Origin: Halospeciosus flavus
Lineage (GTDB): Archaea > Halobacteriota > Halobacteria > Halobacteriales > Halobacteriaceae
Length of the DNA: 64,000 nt
NCBI RefSeq assembly: GCF_029814175.1
Contig: NZ_CP122313.1
Span: forward strand, 62,001-126,000
Direction of reading: 5' to 3'
A program made the translations under genes and the position numbers. The number at the start of each line of letters is the position of its first letter. Position 1 is the stretch's first letter. The notes under the pieces are model-generated. The model had not been told where the DNA came from and ran no database searches. It worked only from the letters and a program-made list of their open reading frames with translations. This document shows, piece by piece, positions 52,423 to 59,493 of the stretch.

Positions 52423-52701
52423 ATGTCAGAACATACCCAACCATCTCGTGCAGATGACGAATCGGCTGAATCGAATGAACAGACGACACGAACGGAGTAC
52501 GTCGAACGCAGTGACGTCGGTGTCTCCCTCACCGTAAAGCTCAAGCGTGGAACCGGCACCAGGGACCAGGACGAGGTAATCGCGAAAGCGAAAGGCAAGA
52601 CCCTCGAAGACGCTCGCGAGGACATGGAAATCCTTCGGGAGTACATCCACGATCTCGCGGAGGACGCCCGCCAGATCCAACCCGAGGAAGAAGACGGGTA
52701 A
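52423..52701 (+). CDS. Small acidic protein (DUF7389-like)
   Basis: The 92-residue protein has a disordered acidic N-terminus. A strand pair and helix follow (SDVGVSLTVKLKRGTGTRDQDEVIAKAKGKTLEDAREDMEILREYIHDLAEDAR). The Lys-rich beta part followed by a long helix could bind nucleic acid or a partner protein. It lies 23 bp after the DUF6166-like gene. A hairpin GGCGA/TCGCC with a T-run in its loop follows at 52703-52725. Confidence 0.75.
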   Translation: MSEHTQPSRADDESAESNEQTTRTEYVERSDVGVSLTVKLKRGTGTRDQDEVIAKAKGKTLEDAREDMEILREYIHDLAEDARQIQPEEEDG

Positions 52702-52750
52702 CGGCGAGGGCTGTTTTTTGTCGCCTTAGCAGTGACGGAGGCGATCATCA

Positions 52751-52972
52751 GTGAGCAATCCAGACGGTCAAACAACAGACGCAAGCGAGCTTTCGCCAGA
52801 ACAACGGCTCGAGCCATCGAATACGCGACTCATCAACGCTGGTATCGTGACGATCAACGATATGGAGACGCTGCGAGCCTGCGTCGCCTACGAGAACGCG
52901 AATCAGCAACGGGTCCAGATCCTCCGCCGGCTTGAACAGCGGGCCAGCGAAATTCGCGCAGAAGACGATTGA
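52751..52972 (+). CDS. Small helical protein
   Basis: A GTG start at 52751 gives 73 residues. The C-terminal part (TRLINAGIVTINDMETLRACVAYENANQQRVQILRRLEQRASEI) is a helical hairpin that resembles short DNA- or protein-binding adaptors. No family is recognised. It overlaps a longer plus-strand frame whose product is Arg-rich and unconvincing. Confidence 0.6.
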   Translation: MSNPDGQTTDASELSPEQRLEPSNTRLINAGIVTINDMETLRACVAYENANQQRVQILRRLEQRASEIRAEDD

Positions 52973-53024
52973 CGCAGCACTGGAGCTGTCTGTCGGAGCC
53001 TCGGTGGGTGGAGGCTCGAATGAG

Positions 53025-53324
53025 ATGAGCGATCGACCAGAGATCGAGATTCAACGACAGACCGCATTCGGTGACGATGGCCAACTCGAAGTAACTGAAA
53101 CGAGCGTCGAGACCTCGCTTGAGGACTTCGGCGCTGACGTGGATCATCGTGACCGGGATTCGCGTCTTGATCGGCCCGAGGCTAGTGAGTTCGGTGTCGA
53201 CGATCGGCCCGCAGTTGAACAATCAACCGAAGGAGATCAGTCAACACTCTTCGCTGATACGGACGAGGATCAGCAGACCCTCGCTGGCGACGATGCGGCC
53301 GCTCGCTGTCTCTTCGAAGAATAG
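53025..53324 (+). CDS. Acidic hypothetical protein
   Basis: The ATG at 53025 (MSDRPEIEIQRQTAFGDDG) gives 99 residues, mostly acidic and probably disordered, ending in DQQTLAGDDAAARCLFEE. A PIP-box-like QSTLFADTD and QQTLAGD are visible, but no domain is recognised. An open frame extends 93 bp upstream into the previous gene and is unlikely to be used. Confidence 0.55.
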   Translation: MSDRPEIEIQRQTAFGDDGQLEVTETSVETSLEDFGADVDHRDRDSRLDRPEASEFGVDDRPAVEQSTEGDQSTLFADTDEDQQTLAGDDAAARCLFEE

Positions 53325-53429
53325 ACTTGCCTCTATCGATTGGTTGTCTGATGAATTGTTATAGTCTGAACTATAATAGTCTGAATTCTAACTTTGAAGC
53401 GACGCTGAGGGGCTAATAGCCGGTGGTGG

Positions 53430-53457
53430 TTTTTCGACCCCCAGCAGGGGTGCGGGG
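53430..53457 (+). promoter_or_regulatory. 5' leader stem-loop
   Basis: TTTTTCGA, then CCCCC-AGCA-GGGG, then TGCGGGG. It matches the leader at 51941 and also precedes a DUF6166-like gene (ATG 53473). Confidence 0.65.
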
Positions 53458-53472
53458 AATCCGAACGCCCGC

Positions 53473-54168
53473 ATGCAACCGATGGAGACGAATTCGACTA
53501 CCGACCCACGAACAGTCGTACAGGATGCGAGTGAGCGATGGCAGGCGAGTGCAGACTGCGTTGAGTACGTCGGGATGCGTGTCGACAGAACGCCAGTGGT
53601 CCTGAACCTCACCGCACACGAACGCCTCTCCCCGAATCGAAGTCTCGGTCTCGTGCGGCATAGCCCGGCGGGATTCGACTGGGGCTATACGGGAAGCGGA
53701 CCGGCACAGCTCGCCTGTGCGCTCCTCCTCGATTACACCGACGACGAAACCGTCACCCAGCAACACCATATCCAGTTCCGCGACGACGTGGTCAGTCAGT
53801 TGGTGTGTGATGGCCCGGCCGACTGCTGGCACCTCACCGGGAAGGATATCGAGGCGGCACTCGCTGAATGCGAAGAGTACCGAGCACTCACGTCAGATGG
53901 TGGGACGCCGTCATCGTCACTGCCGGCGAATTGGAGTGCGGTGAGCCGGACAGATCGGACAGTCTTCCAACGTCGAGATATCGACCACTACGTCGTCCTC
54001 GCCGAAGGGAGCGAAGAGTGGTTGATCATACTTTGTGCGCAGGGGGACCGGGCGTATCCCGCCCCGCTTGACCATCGAACACTTCCGGTCGAGAACGACC
54101 CTGCCTCAGCTGTTCAGGCACTCGTCGCTGAGAGTAACGACCTCGTCGAGCCAGAGGAGGAGATCTGA
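53473..54168 (+). CDS. DUF6166-domain protein with C-terminal extension
   Basis: The 231-residue protein has an N-terminal domain parallel to that at 51998 (EYVGMRVDRTPVVLNLTAHERLSPNRSLGLVRHSPAGFDWGYTGSGPAQLACALLLDYTDDETV). A second half (ADRTVFQRRDIDHYVVLAEGSEEWLIILCAQG-like strands) is beta-rich. A second ATG 9 bp later is equally possible as start. The stop overlaps the ATG of the next small gene. A duplication followed by fusion or extension explains the pair. Confidence 0.78.
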   Translation: MQPMETNSTTDPRTVVQDASERWQASADCVEYVGMRVDRTPVVLNLTAHERLSPNRSLGLVRHSPAGFDWGYTGSGPAQLACALLLDYTDDETVTQQHHIQFRDDVVSQLVCDGPADCWHLTGKDIEAALAECEEYRALTSDGGTPSSSLPANWSAVSRTDRTVFQRRDIDHYVVLAEGSEEWLIILCAQGDRAYPAPLDHRTLPVENDPASAVQALVAESNDLVEPEEEI

Positions 54169-54323
54169 TGGAGAACATCCGACTCTCGCGGGCCACGTAC
54201 CAACTCATCGAACGCGCCGTCACGGCGCTGGAGTGCATCGGTCGAGAACTCGAGCGATACAACGACCGGCACGAGCGAACAGCTGGGAAAGACACAGACG
54301 AGACGAATCCCAGCGAATCATGA
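54168..54323 (+). CDS. 51-residue helical protein
   Basis: The ATG at 54168 shares bases with the preceding stop (TGATG), and the stop overlaps the next ATG (ATGA). The product MENIRLSRATYQLIERAV, followed by ALECIGRELERYNDRHER, is one long amphipathic helix with a charged tail. The double overlap is the best support for it being real. The function is unknown. Confidence 0.65.
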   Translation: MENIRLSRATYQLIERAVTALECIGRELERYNDRHERTAGKDTDETNPSES

Positions 54324-54856
54324 CCGCCAAAGCGACGCTTGACGATTTCGAGGGCGAGACATCATCCGGAGAGTCCGGCTCGCTCTCACTGGAAGAGCGA
54401 CTCCTCACCCCAATTTCCCCGTCCATCGGTCTGCGGGTGATTGCCGGGCGCGGCGATCCGCTCTATCTCCAAAATCGGGGAACAGAACGGTATCTCTTCC
54501 GCGACGATCATGACCGGTGGTTCATCCTTCAACCCTCGGCGAAGGACTCAGAAGAGGCGTTCGTCCGCTGGGTGTATCTCTCAGCAGACCGGCCAGAACG
54601 GCTGGCGCAGTCGGCGCTTCGTCGACGGACAGTAATCGGCTATGATTATGTTCAGCGGTCGACCGCACCAGATCCAGTCAGGTCGACGGTGACAGCGATG
54701 TTCGTCACGGAACCGTGGCCCGAGACGGCCTACGAGTGTGGGTCGTGTGAGGCGCTGTTCGACACGGCACAAGAGCACGCCCTGCACTGCTGGGACGACC
54801 ATCCGTGGGTGCCGAATCCTGAACAGGTGCGCCGTCGACGCGAAGCCGACGAGTGA
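54320..54856 (+). CDS. Hypothetical protein with C-terminal C2H2-like finger
   Basis: The ATG at 54320 (MTAKATLDDFEGETSS) gives 178 residues. An alpha/beta domain (about 30-125; LYLQNRGTERYLFRDDHDRWFIL) is followed by CGSCEALFDTAQEHALHCWDDH, a C2H2-type zinc finger near the end. Such fingers in haloarchaeal accessory proteins often contact nucleic acid. It is the last gene before element copy 4. Confidence 0.72.
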   Translation: MTAKATLDDFEGETSSGESGSLSLEERLLTPISPSIGLRVIAGRGDPLYLQNRGTERYLFRDDHDRWFILQPSAKDSEEAFVRWVYLSADRPERLAQSALRRRTVIGYDYVQRSTAPDPVRSTVTAMFVTEPWPETAYECGSCEALFDTAQEHALHCWDDHPWVPNPEQVRRRREADE

Positions 54857-54896
54857 ACTCGAGAGTGGAAGTCAGGTATCGGGGGCATTCATGTAA

Positions 54897-54938
54897 TTAA
54901 CCAACGGCATACGGATTCTGGAGGCTAGTGTTGGTTAA
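54897..54938. repeat. TTAACCAAC/GTTGGTTAA element, copy 4
   Basis: The 42-bp element lies 40 bp after the finger protein gene and 79 bp before the gene at 55017. Its spacer sequence is unrelated to the other copies, while the length is conserved. Confidence 0.85.
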
Positions 54939-54955
54939 CATCGGATTACGGCTCC

Positions 54956-54985
54956 GTTTATTGCCCCTCCGAGAGGGTGCAGGGC
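54956..54985 (+). promoter_or_regulatory. 5' leader stem-loop
   Basis: TTTATTGCCCCTCCGAGAGGG followed by TGCAGGGC repeats the T-rich, stem, TGC-GGG pattern about 31 bp before the ATG at 55017. Confidence 0.55.
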
Positions 54986-55016
54986 GGCTGGATTCGCCCT
55001 CACACGGTCGTTATTC

Positions 55017-56015
55017 ATGTCGCTCGAAATCAGTCCCAACAGCACTGAACGCGAGATTGCCGCTGCCAGACAAGCCGACGTCGTGGCGTTCCTTCATCGA
55101 GCACCGTTCGCTCTGGACGCGTATCGGCTCGGATTCCTGCCTGGATTCCGAGAAGATTGTGGGTACCAGCAGACCCAGTATCAGAACCTGAACATCCCCG
55201 TCGGGATGTTGGATAACGATTTTCGGAATCCCGATCTAGATCGATACATCTCCCGATTTTTCGAATACGAACCCACGGTTGGCGTGATCGGAGATGTGTA
55301 CGAGGGAGACGACGTCGACGAGTACGTGGCTGCTGCCCGCGAGATTCAGGCGAGTTATCCCGACGCAGAACTCGTCATCGTCCCAAAGTGCCGCGAGGTG
55401 ATCGACACGATCCCGAACGACCTTGTGCTCGGCTACTCGCGGGGGTATGCCGACCGATTGGCGCATGAGTTCTCCGAGCCGACCGACTGGCGTGGCCGCC
55501 GTGTGCATATCCTCGGTGGCAGCCCACCGAAACAGTGGGACGTTATCCAGCAGCTGACCCGACCGACACTAACCGACGACCCACCGGCCGACATCGTCGG
55601 CCTCGATTGGAACGGGCTGCATCGCGGCGCGCAGTTCGGGGAGTTCTGGACAGCTGATGGGTGGGATGATAGCGGACGTGACGCCTCCCACGTCACAGTT
55701 CGGAAGACAGTCCGACACAGTCTCGTCCGGATCAAGGCCTTCTGGCAGTCTCACGGAGTGTGGCCCGACTCGACACCACATAACGACATCCTCGAAATCG
55801 AGTACGAGGGCCCGTCACCAACCGATCTCGATAGTGCTGTGTGTACCGAATGCGAAGCGAACGTCTGGACGACTCGGCGCGGTCCCTTCATCGCTGAGTA
55901 TGATTCCGGCGTGCTCTGTGGCTACTGCAGCTACGAGTGCTACTTCTCACATCGCCATCGGAACAACCTGGAGGAGATCGCCGGCGAGCAGAGCGTGTAC
56001 ATTCCACCGGCGTGA
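55017..56015 (+). CDS. DUF6610-like protein, possible TGT/DpdA-type nucleic-acid modification protein
   Basis: The 332-residue protein has a barrel-like rhythm of strands (VGVIGDVYEGDDVDEYV, ELVIVPKCREVI, LVLGYSRGYADRL, RRVHILGGSPPKQWDVI, DIVGLDWNGLHRGAQFGEFW). The HILGGSPPKQ turn recalls tRNA-guanine-transglycosylase-like proteins. Two CxxC pairs near the C-terminus (CTECEANVW and CGYCSYECY) probably bind zinc. I recall this as the haloarchaeal DUF6610 family. A DNA-deazaguanine role is suggested for relatives but is unproven here. Confidence 0.7.
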   Translation: MSLEISPNSTEREIAAARQADVVAFLHRAPFALDAYRLGFLPGFREDCGYQQTQYQNLNIPVGMLDNDFRNPDLDRYISRFFEYEPTVGVIGDVYEGDDVDEYVAAAREIQASYPDAELVIVPKCREVIDTIPNDLVLGYSRGYADRLAHEFSEPTDWRGRRVHILGGSPPKQWDVIQQLTRPTLTDDPPADIVGLDWNGLHRGAQFGEFWTADGWDDSGRDASHVTVRKTVRHSLVRIKAFWQSHGVWPDSTPHNDILEIEYEGPSPTDLDSAVCTECEANVWTTRRGPFIAEYDSGVLCGYCSYECYFSHRHRNNLEEIAGEQSVYIPPA

Positions 56016-56026
56016 CGCTACGAGTG

Positions 56027-56051
56027 GTTTTTCGCGCCCCGGAGGGGGCGA
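56027..56051 (+). promoter_or_regulatory. 5' leader stem-loop
   Basis: TTTTTCGCGCCCC-GGA-GGGGGCG lies 40 bp before the GTG at 56091. A second stem AGGACTC/GAGTCCT follows at about 56051-56075. Confidence 0.6.
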
Positions 56052-56090
56052 GGACTCGATCCAAAGAGTCCTCCGAGAAGGTGATTTTCC

Positions 56091-56438
56091 GTGAGTCAAC
56101 AACAGCGTCCGAACAACGTCTCGATCGACGACATTCCAGTCGACGTATCGAACACCCAATCAGGCGAGGTCGACCCCGCTGAAGTACCCGAGGAAATCCG
56201 GTCGATCACTCGTGGACTCGCAAGCGAGCAACCGCCGACGAATCCGCTCGTCGTCCTGAAGGCCGCTCGCTGGTGGTATATACATGGCAAGGGCGGGACC
56301 GATCCCGCGTTCCAGTGGGCCATCGAGTGGGTGCGACATCTCGCGACGGACACACCCAGCGATGTCAACCAGTTCGATGCGTTCCTCGAATATCTCGTCA
56401 CGATCGGGGTCGCTGACGAGAAGGCAGCGCTTCGATAA
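56091..56438 (+). CDS. Conserved small hypothetical protein
   Basis: A GTG start (VSQQQRPNNVSIDDIPVD) gives 115 residues. The C-terminal half (NPLVVLKAARWWYIHGKGGTDPAFQWAIEWVRHLATDTPSDVNQFDAFLEYLVTIGV) is helical and aromatic. No family is recognised. The gene follows the DUF6610-like gene but has its own structured leader. Confidence 0.7.
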   Translation: MSQQQRPNNVSIDDIPVDVSNTQSGEVDPAEVPEEIRSITRGLASEQPPTNPLVVLKAARWWYIHGKGGTDPAFQWAIEWVRHLATDTPSDVNQFDAFLEYLVTIGVADEKAALR

Positions 56439-56533
56439 CCGGTCCCCCATTCACACTACGGGGTGTTTGACCGGGCACTATCTCGAACAGAAACGGAGCT
56501 GACCGCAACTTGTCCAGATAGGAGGACGTGTAC

Positions 56534-56689
56534 TTAGAACCGGTAGCATGCAACGTCTTCTCCACCACAGGTCGGACACGTTTCAGCGTCCTCGGGAAGG
56601 GTCGTTCCGCAGTGTCGGCACTCATACAGGGTGGAGATCGTGGACACACGAGTCCCAACGATCCCGCGGAGCGTTTCGGCGAGACCCAT
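56534..56689 (-). CDS. 51-residue zinc-ribbon protein
   Basis: The ATG at 56689 gives MGLAETLRGIVGTRVS, then YECRHCGTTLPEDAETCPTCGGEDVACYRF. The C-x2-C-x10-C-x2-C spacing is a classic rubredoxin-type knuckle. It is the only minus-strand gene in the 41.7-57.8 kb cargo other than the IS transposase. Such tiny ribbon proteins are abundant in haloarchaea and of unknown function. Confidence 0.7.
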   Translation of the reverse strand: MGLAETLRGIVGTRVSTISTLYECRHCGTTLPEDAETCPTCGGEDVACYRF

Positions 56690-56771
56690 CCTCCCTGTGC
56701 TTGTGTCGCACTGGTTGTTAATCCTAGCCTCCGATAGCAGCCCCGATCTAAACCCCCGAAGTCGCGCCGAT

Positions 56772-56801
56772 GTTTATCGTGCGCCCCGAGGGGCGCGGCG
56801 C
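56772..56801 (+). promoter_or_regulatory. 5' leader stem-loop
   Basis: GTTTATCGT, then GCGCCCCGAGGGGCGC (a 16-bp perfect palindrome), then a GC-rich end. It lies 38 bp before the ATG at 56839. Confidence 0.6.
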
Positions 56802-56838
56802 GTCCTGACTTCTCGGAGACGTCGTCGTACTCGATGTG

Positions 56839-57777
56839 ATGCAATCCATGATGACAGCTAGTGAATCGGGGGTCTCGTTTGAGGAGACCGACACCCGACA
56901 CGACGAGATGCACAGTACCATCGAAGACTGGATCGACGAGCTCGTCGCAGACGTCGACGAGGCCAAAGTCAGCCAGCAGTTCCAGGAGTGGCTCGATGTC
57001 CAGTCCCGATTCCACGACTACTCCCATCGCAACACCCTCTTGATCAAGCTCCAGTGTCCCGAGGCAACCCGCGTGGCGGGCTACAATACGTGGAGGGCGG
57101 AGTTCGACCGGCACGTCCAAGAGGGCGAACAGGCGATCTGGATCTGGGCACCCATTATTACAAAGCAGTGCCCTGAGTGCGAGAACTCGCCGAGCTACCA
57201 CGAGCAAAGCGACTGTGACTACGACGAGACACCGCCCGAGGAGTGGTCGATAGGACTGGTTGGATTCAAACCAACGGCAGTCTTCGATGTGTCTCAAACC
57301 GAGGGCGAACCGCTCCCCGAGCTGGAAACCGAGGCCACAGGTGACGCCGACGACCTGATGCCAGCACTCCTCGATGCGGCAACTACTCTCGATATCGACG
57401 TCCGTGTCGTCGACGCTGCCGAGTGGGAGCATGGCGACGCGAAAGGCGTCTGCAAACACCGGACTCTCCACGAGGGCCAGCCCGTCGTCGAAGCGAAAGC
57501 CCGCTCAAATCAGGCCGATCTCGCGGTGACGCTGATTCACGAGTATGCCCACGCGCTGCTCCATTTCGAGGGCGACGACGAGCCCGAGCGCGCAAAACGC
57601 GAGGTCGAAGCCGAAGCCGTTGCGTACATCGTCGGGCGGTATTTCAACCTGGATACGAGCGGGTCAGCGTTCTATCTTGCCGCGTGGCAGGACGACGATG
57701 CGGAGAGCATTCAGGAGCGTCTCGGGCGGATCAGTTCGACCGCTCAGGAGATCATCGACACAGTTGTAGAGGGCTGA
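56839..57777 (+). CDS. ArdC-like antirestriction protein
   Basis: The 312-residue protein has the ArdC N-terminal ssDNA-binding pattern (FQEWLDVQSRFHDYSHRNTLLIKLQCPEATRVAGYNTWRAEF). A middle part has Cys/His pairs (QCPECENSPSYHEQSDC). The zincin-like metallopeptidase domain has H234-E235-x2-H238 (HEYAHALLHF) and a later conserved EAEAVAYIVGRYF that supplies the third ligand. ArdC proteins protect incoming plasmid DNA from host restriction during conjugation. A GTG 3 bp upstream is also open. Element copy 5 follows 18 bp after the stop. Confidence 0.88.
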   Translation: MQSMMTASESGVSFEETDTRHDEMHSTIEDWIDELVADVDEAKVSQQFQEWLDVQSRFHDYSHRNTLLIKLQCPEATRVAGYNTWRAEFDRHVQEGEQAIWIWAPIITKQCPECENSPSYHEQSDCDYDETPPEEWSIGLVGFKPTAVFDVSQTEGEPLPELETEATGDADDLMPALLDAATTLDIDVRVVDAAEWEHGDAKGVCKHRTLHEGQPVVEAKARSNQADLAVTLIHEYAHALLHFEGDDEPERAKREVEAEAVAYIVGRYFNLDTSGSAFYLAAWQDDDAESIQERLGRISSTAQEIIDTVVEG

Positions 57778-57795
57778 ACACCCCCTCCCCGGCTG

Positions 57796-57836
57796 TTAAC
57801 CAACGCCTTGGGGTACTAGCCCACTCTGTTGGTTAA
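57796..57836. repeat. TTAACCAAC/GTTGGTTAA element, copy 5
   Basis: The 41-bp element has an inner TGGG/CCCA symmetry. Unlike the others it is not followed by a plus-strand gene. The minus-strand toxin-antitoxin-like pair (57902-59268) lies between it and copy 6. Confidence 0.85.
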
Positions 57837-57901
57837 TTCGTCCGGCGTCCGACCCTGCGTGTTTCGATCGGTCCCAAGACATACCCCACCGACAGTCGAT
57901 G

Positions 57902-58597
57902 TTATAGTTCAGAATCGATTCGGCGCTGCTGGTCACGAAGGAACTCAACGACGGCATCGATATCCTGTTCGGGAACCGTTTGCTGTTCGAAGACTCCTTT
58001 GAATGCATCCGCGAAATCCTCCGACGTGAGGCGGTCGAGGACAGTCTCGATGCGACCAGCGAGCTTCTCGGACTCCCCGCGATGCAGATGAGTCGCGATC
58101 CGGTCGAAATCCGCGCCAGCAGCCAGCACCACCAGATCCCGAGAGTCTGCCTTGCGGCCACTGTGGAGTTTCACCGCGAACAGCAACTCCCGTTCCGGAA
58201 TCCTGGCTGTTACCGGGCGCCCGGTTCGCAGTTCCTCGGTGACAGAGTGCTGGGCCAGATAGCGATACGACCATTCAGCTTCCGTCTGGCGACAGCCCAG
58301 CGCGTCCACCATCGCGTCGAACTGAACCGGATTCCCGATATCTTTCGTAAACCGGATAGTCCTACCCTCGTAGAGCTCGTTTCGCTCGACATCGGCCGTT
58401 TTCTCGTAGCCGCGGTCGGTGAGAAGGTCGGTGTAGTCGTCGACCGATTGGGCCGGAATGACGACGTCGACGTCCGTGGTGAAGCGCTGATTGAACGCCG
58501 CGATCGCCCACCCACCGACGAGGACGTATGGCAGGTCAGCGTCGATGACTGCCTCCAGCGTATCCAGCAGCTCGTCTTCGCGTTCACCGAGACTCAT
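57902..58597 (-). CDS. Nucleotidyltransferase (AbiEii-like toxin candidate)
   Basis: The 231-residue protein has the nucleotidyltransferase core VLVGGWAIAAFNQRFTTDVDVVIP with Gly28-Gly29 and Asp42/Asp44. The helical C-terminal half has DSRDLVVLAAGADFDRIATHLHR. This matches AbiEii/MNT-type toxins that act on tRNA. The ATG overlaps the stop of the preceding winged-helix gene by 4 bp. A two-gene toxin-antitoxin operon is therefore likely, and the NTase differs in sequence from the one at 33523. Confidence 0.83.
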   Translation of the reverse strand: MSLGEREDELLDTLEAVIDADLPYVLVGGWAIAAFNQRFTTDVDVVIPAQSVDDYTDLLTDRGYEKTADVERNELYEGRTIRFTKDIGNPVQFDAMVDALGCRQTEAEWSYRYLAQHSVTEELRTGRPVTARIPERELLFAVKLHSGRKADSRDLVVLAAGADFDRIATHLHRGESEKLAGRIETVLDRLTSEDFADAFKGVFEQQTVPEQDIDAVVEFLRDQQRRIDSEL

Positions 58598-59268
58598 GCG
58601 TTCAAACGCGGATCCTCGTGGGACGCGTCGATATCGCGGTCATATTCGTCGGCGATCATCTCCAACGCCGGCTCGTAGTTCACCCGGTACTCCAACATGT
58701 GCTCGATTGCATCGTCCAACGGAATGACCGGATTGCCGTCAACCCACTCGCGAGTGATCTCCCCACTCGTCGGGAACAACACGTACGAGACGGTGGCGTC
58801 GTAGTCGGTCGCGTCCGGCCGCTCTTCGATCCGGCTCGGAATCCCGAACTCATCAAAGAACGCTGTCCACCGTTCGACGTCCTGGTCGGCGACTTTGATG
58901 AAGATCGGATAGTCGTCGTGGCCGCGGGCGATCTGATAGCCGCCGTGGGTCCAGACGTAGACGCCGTCAATTTTCGTGTACGCAAAGGGCATCCCGGCGA
59001 ACTGCGGAATGACGTAGCCGTCGTCGATCGAGGGAGGAACAGCGCGAGAGATGGCTGCGACGAGATCGTAGTAGCGATCCCTGACAGCGTAATTCTCGAT
59101 GTAGACGCCGCCATCACGCCGGATGAACCCTGCATCCTCCAACCGCTCGATCCAGTCGTAGACCCACGAATAGGAGCCGTCGATCTTCTGGGCGATCCGC
59201 CGGATCGAGTCGCCCGGCCGGACCGCAACCATGATCTTCGCCGCGGTCTCGTCGACGTACTCCATCAT
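58594..59268 (-). CDS. Winged-helix antitoxin-like protein (AbiEi-type)
   Basis: The 224-residue protein opens with a winged helix (IMVAVRPGDSIRRIAQKIDGSYSWVYDWIERLEDAGFIRRDGGVYI). A larger alpha/beta domain follows (DGYVIPQFAGMPFAYTKIDGVYVWTHGGYQIARG, then RIEERPDATDYDATVSYVLFP). The order repressor-antitoxin then NTase toxin is that of AbiE systems. An inverted repeat at 59323-59340 may be its operator. The two consecutive ATGs at the start are equivalent. Confidence 0.8.
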   Translation of the reverse strand: MMEYVDETAAKIMVAVRPGDSIRRIAQKIDGSYSWVYDWIERLEDAGFIRRDGGVYIENYAVRDRYYDLVAAISRAVPPSIDDGYVIPQFAGMPFAYTKIDGVYVWTHGGYQIARGHDDYPIFIKVADQDVERWTAFFDEFGIPSRIEERPDATDYDATVSYVLFPTSGEITREWVDGNPVIPLDDAIEHMLEYRVNYEPALEMIADEYDRDIDASHEDPRLNA

Positions 59269-59322
59269 CGCTAGTTATCGGTATCGCATCTAGCGGTATT
59301 AGTCTTGTCCCCCCGTATTCCC

Positions 59323-59340
59323 TATAGAGTTATCTCTATA
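59323..59340. promoter_or_regulatory. Palindromic operator candidate of the AbiE-like operon
   Basis: TATAGAG-TTAT-CTCTATA is an 18-bp inverted repeat with 7-bp arms, 55 bp upstream of the antitoxin gene in an AT-rich patch. Autoregulation is typical of AbiEi proteins. Confidence 0.5.
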
Positions 59341-59400
59341 CAGATATACCATTCTTGGCTCCGGTAATTCGATCCGGCTCAGCATTCGAGCAGAGATGAA

Positions 59401-59442
59401 TTAACCAACAGAGGATACGACTGATCGCTATTCGTTGGTTAA
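59401..59442. repeat. TTAACCAAC/GTTGGTTAA element, copy 6
   Basis: The 42-bp element lies 52 bp before the SWIM-finger gene at 59494 and immediately before its leader hairpin. Confidence 0.85.
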
Positions 59443-59444
59443 GT

Positions 59445-59474
59445 CTATCAGCGCCCGCCGAGGGGCGGAGGCGC
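59445..59474 (+). promoter_or_regulatory. 5' leader stem-loop
   Basis: CTATCAGCGCCCGCCGAGGGGCGGAGGCGC folds into nested GCGCC/GGCGC and CCGCC/GGCGG pairs, 20 bp before the ATG at 59494. Confidence 0.55.
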
Positions 59475-59493
59475 AGTCCCGTCTCCACGAACC

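Noticed and set aside
52732-52935. Arg-rich alternative frame over 52751-52972
   Set aside because: Its composition is unlike haloarchaeal proteins, and the GTG-started frame in the other phase has normal acidic composition.
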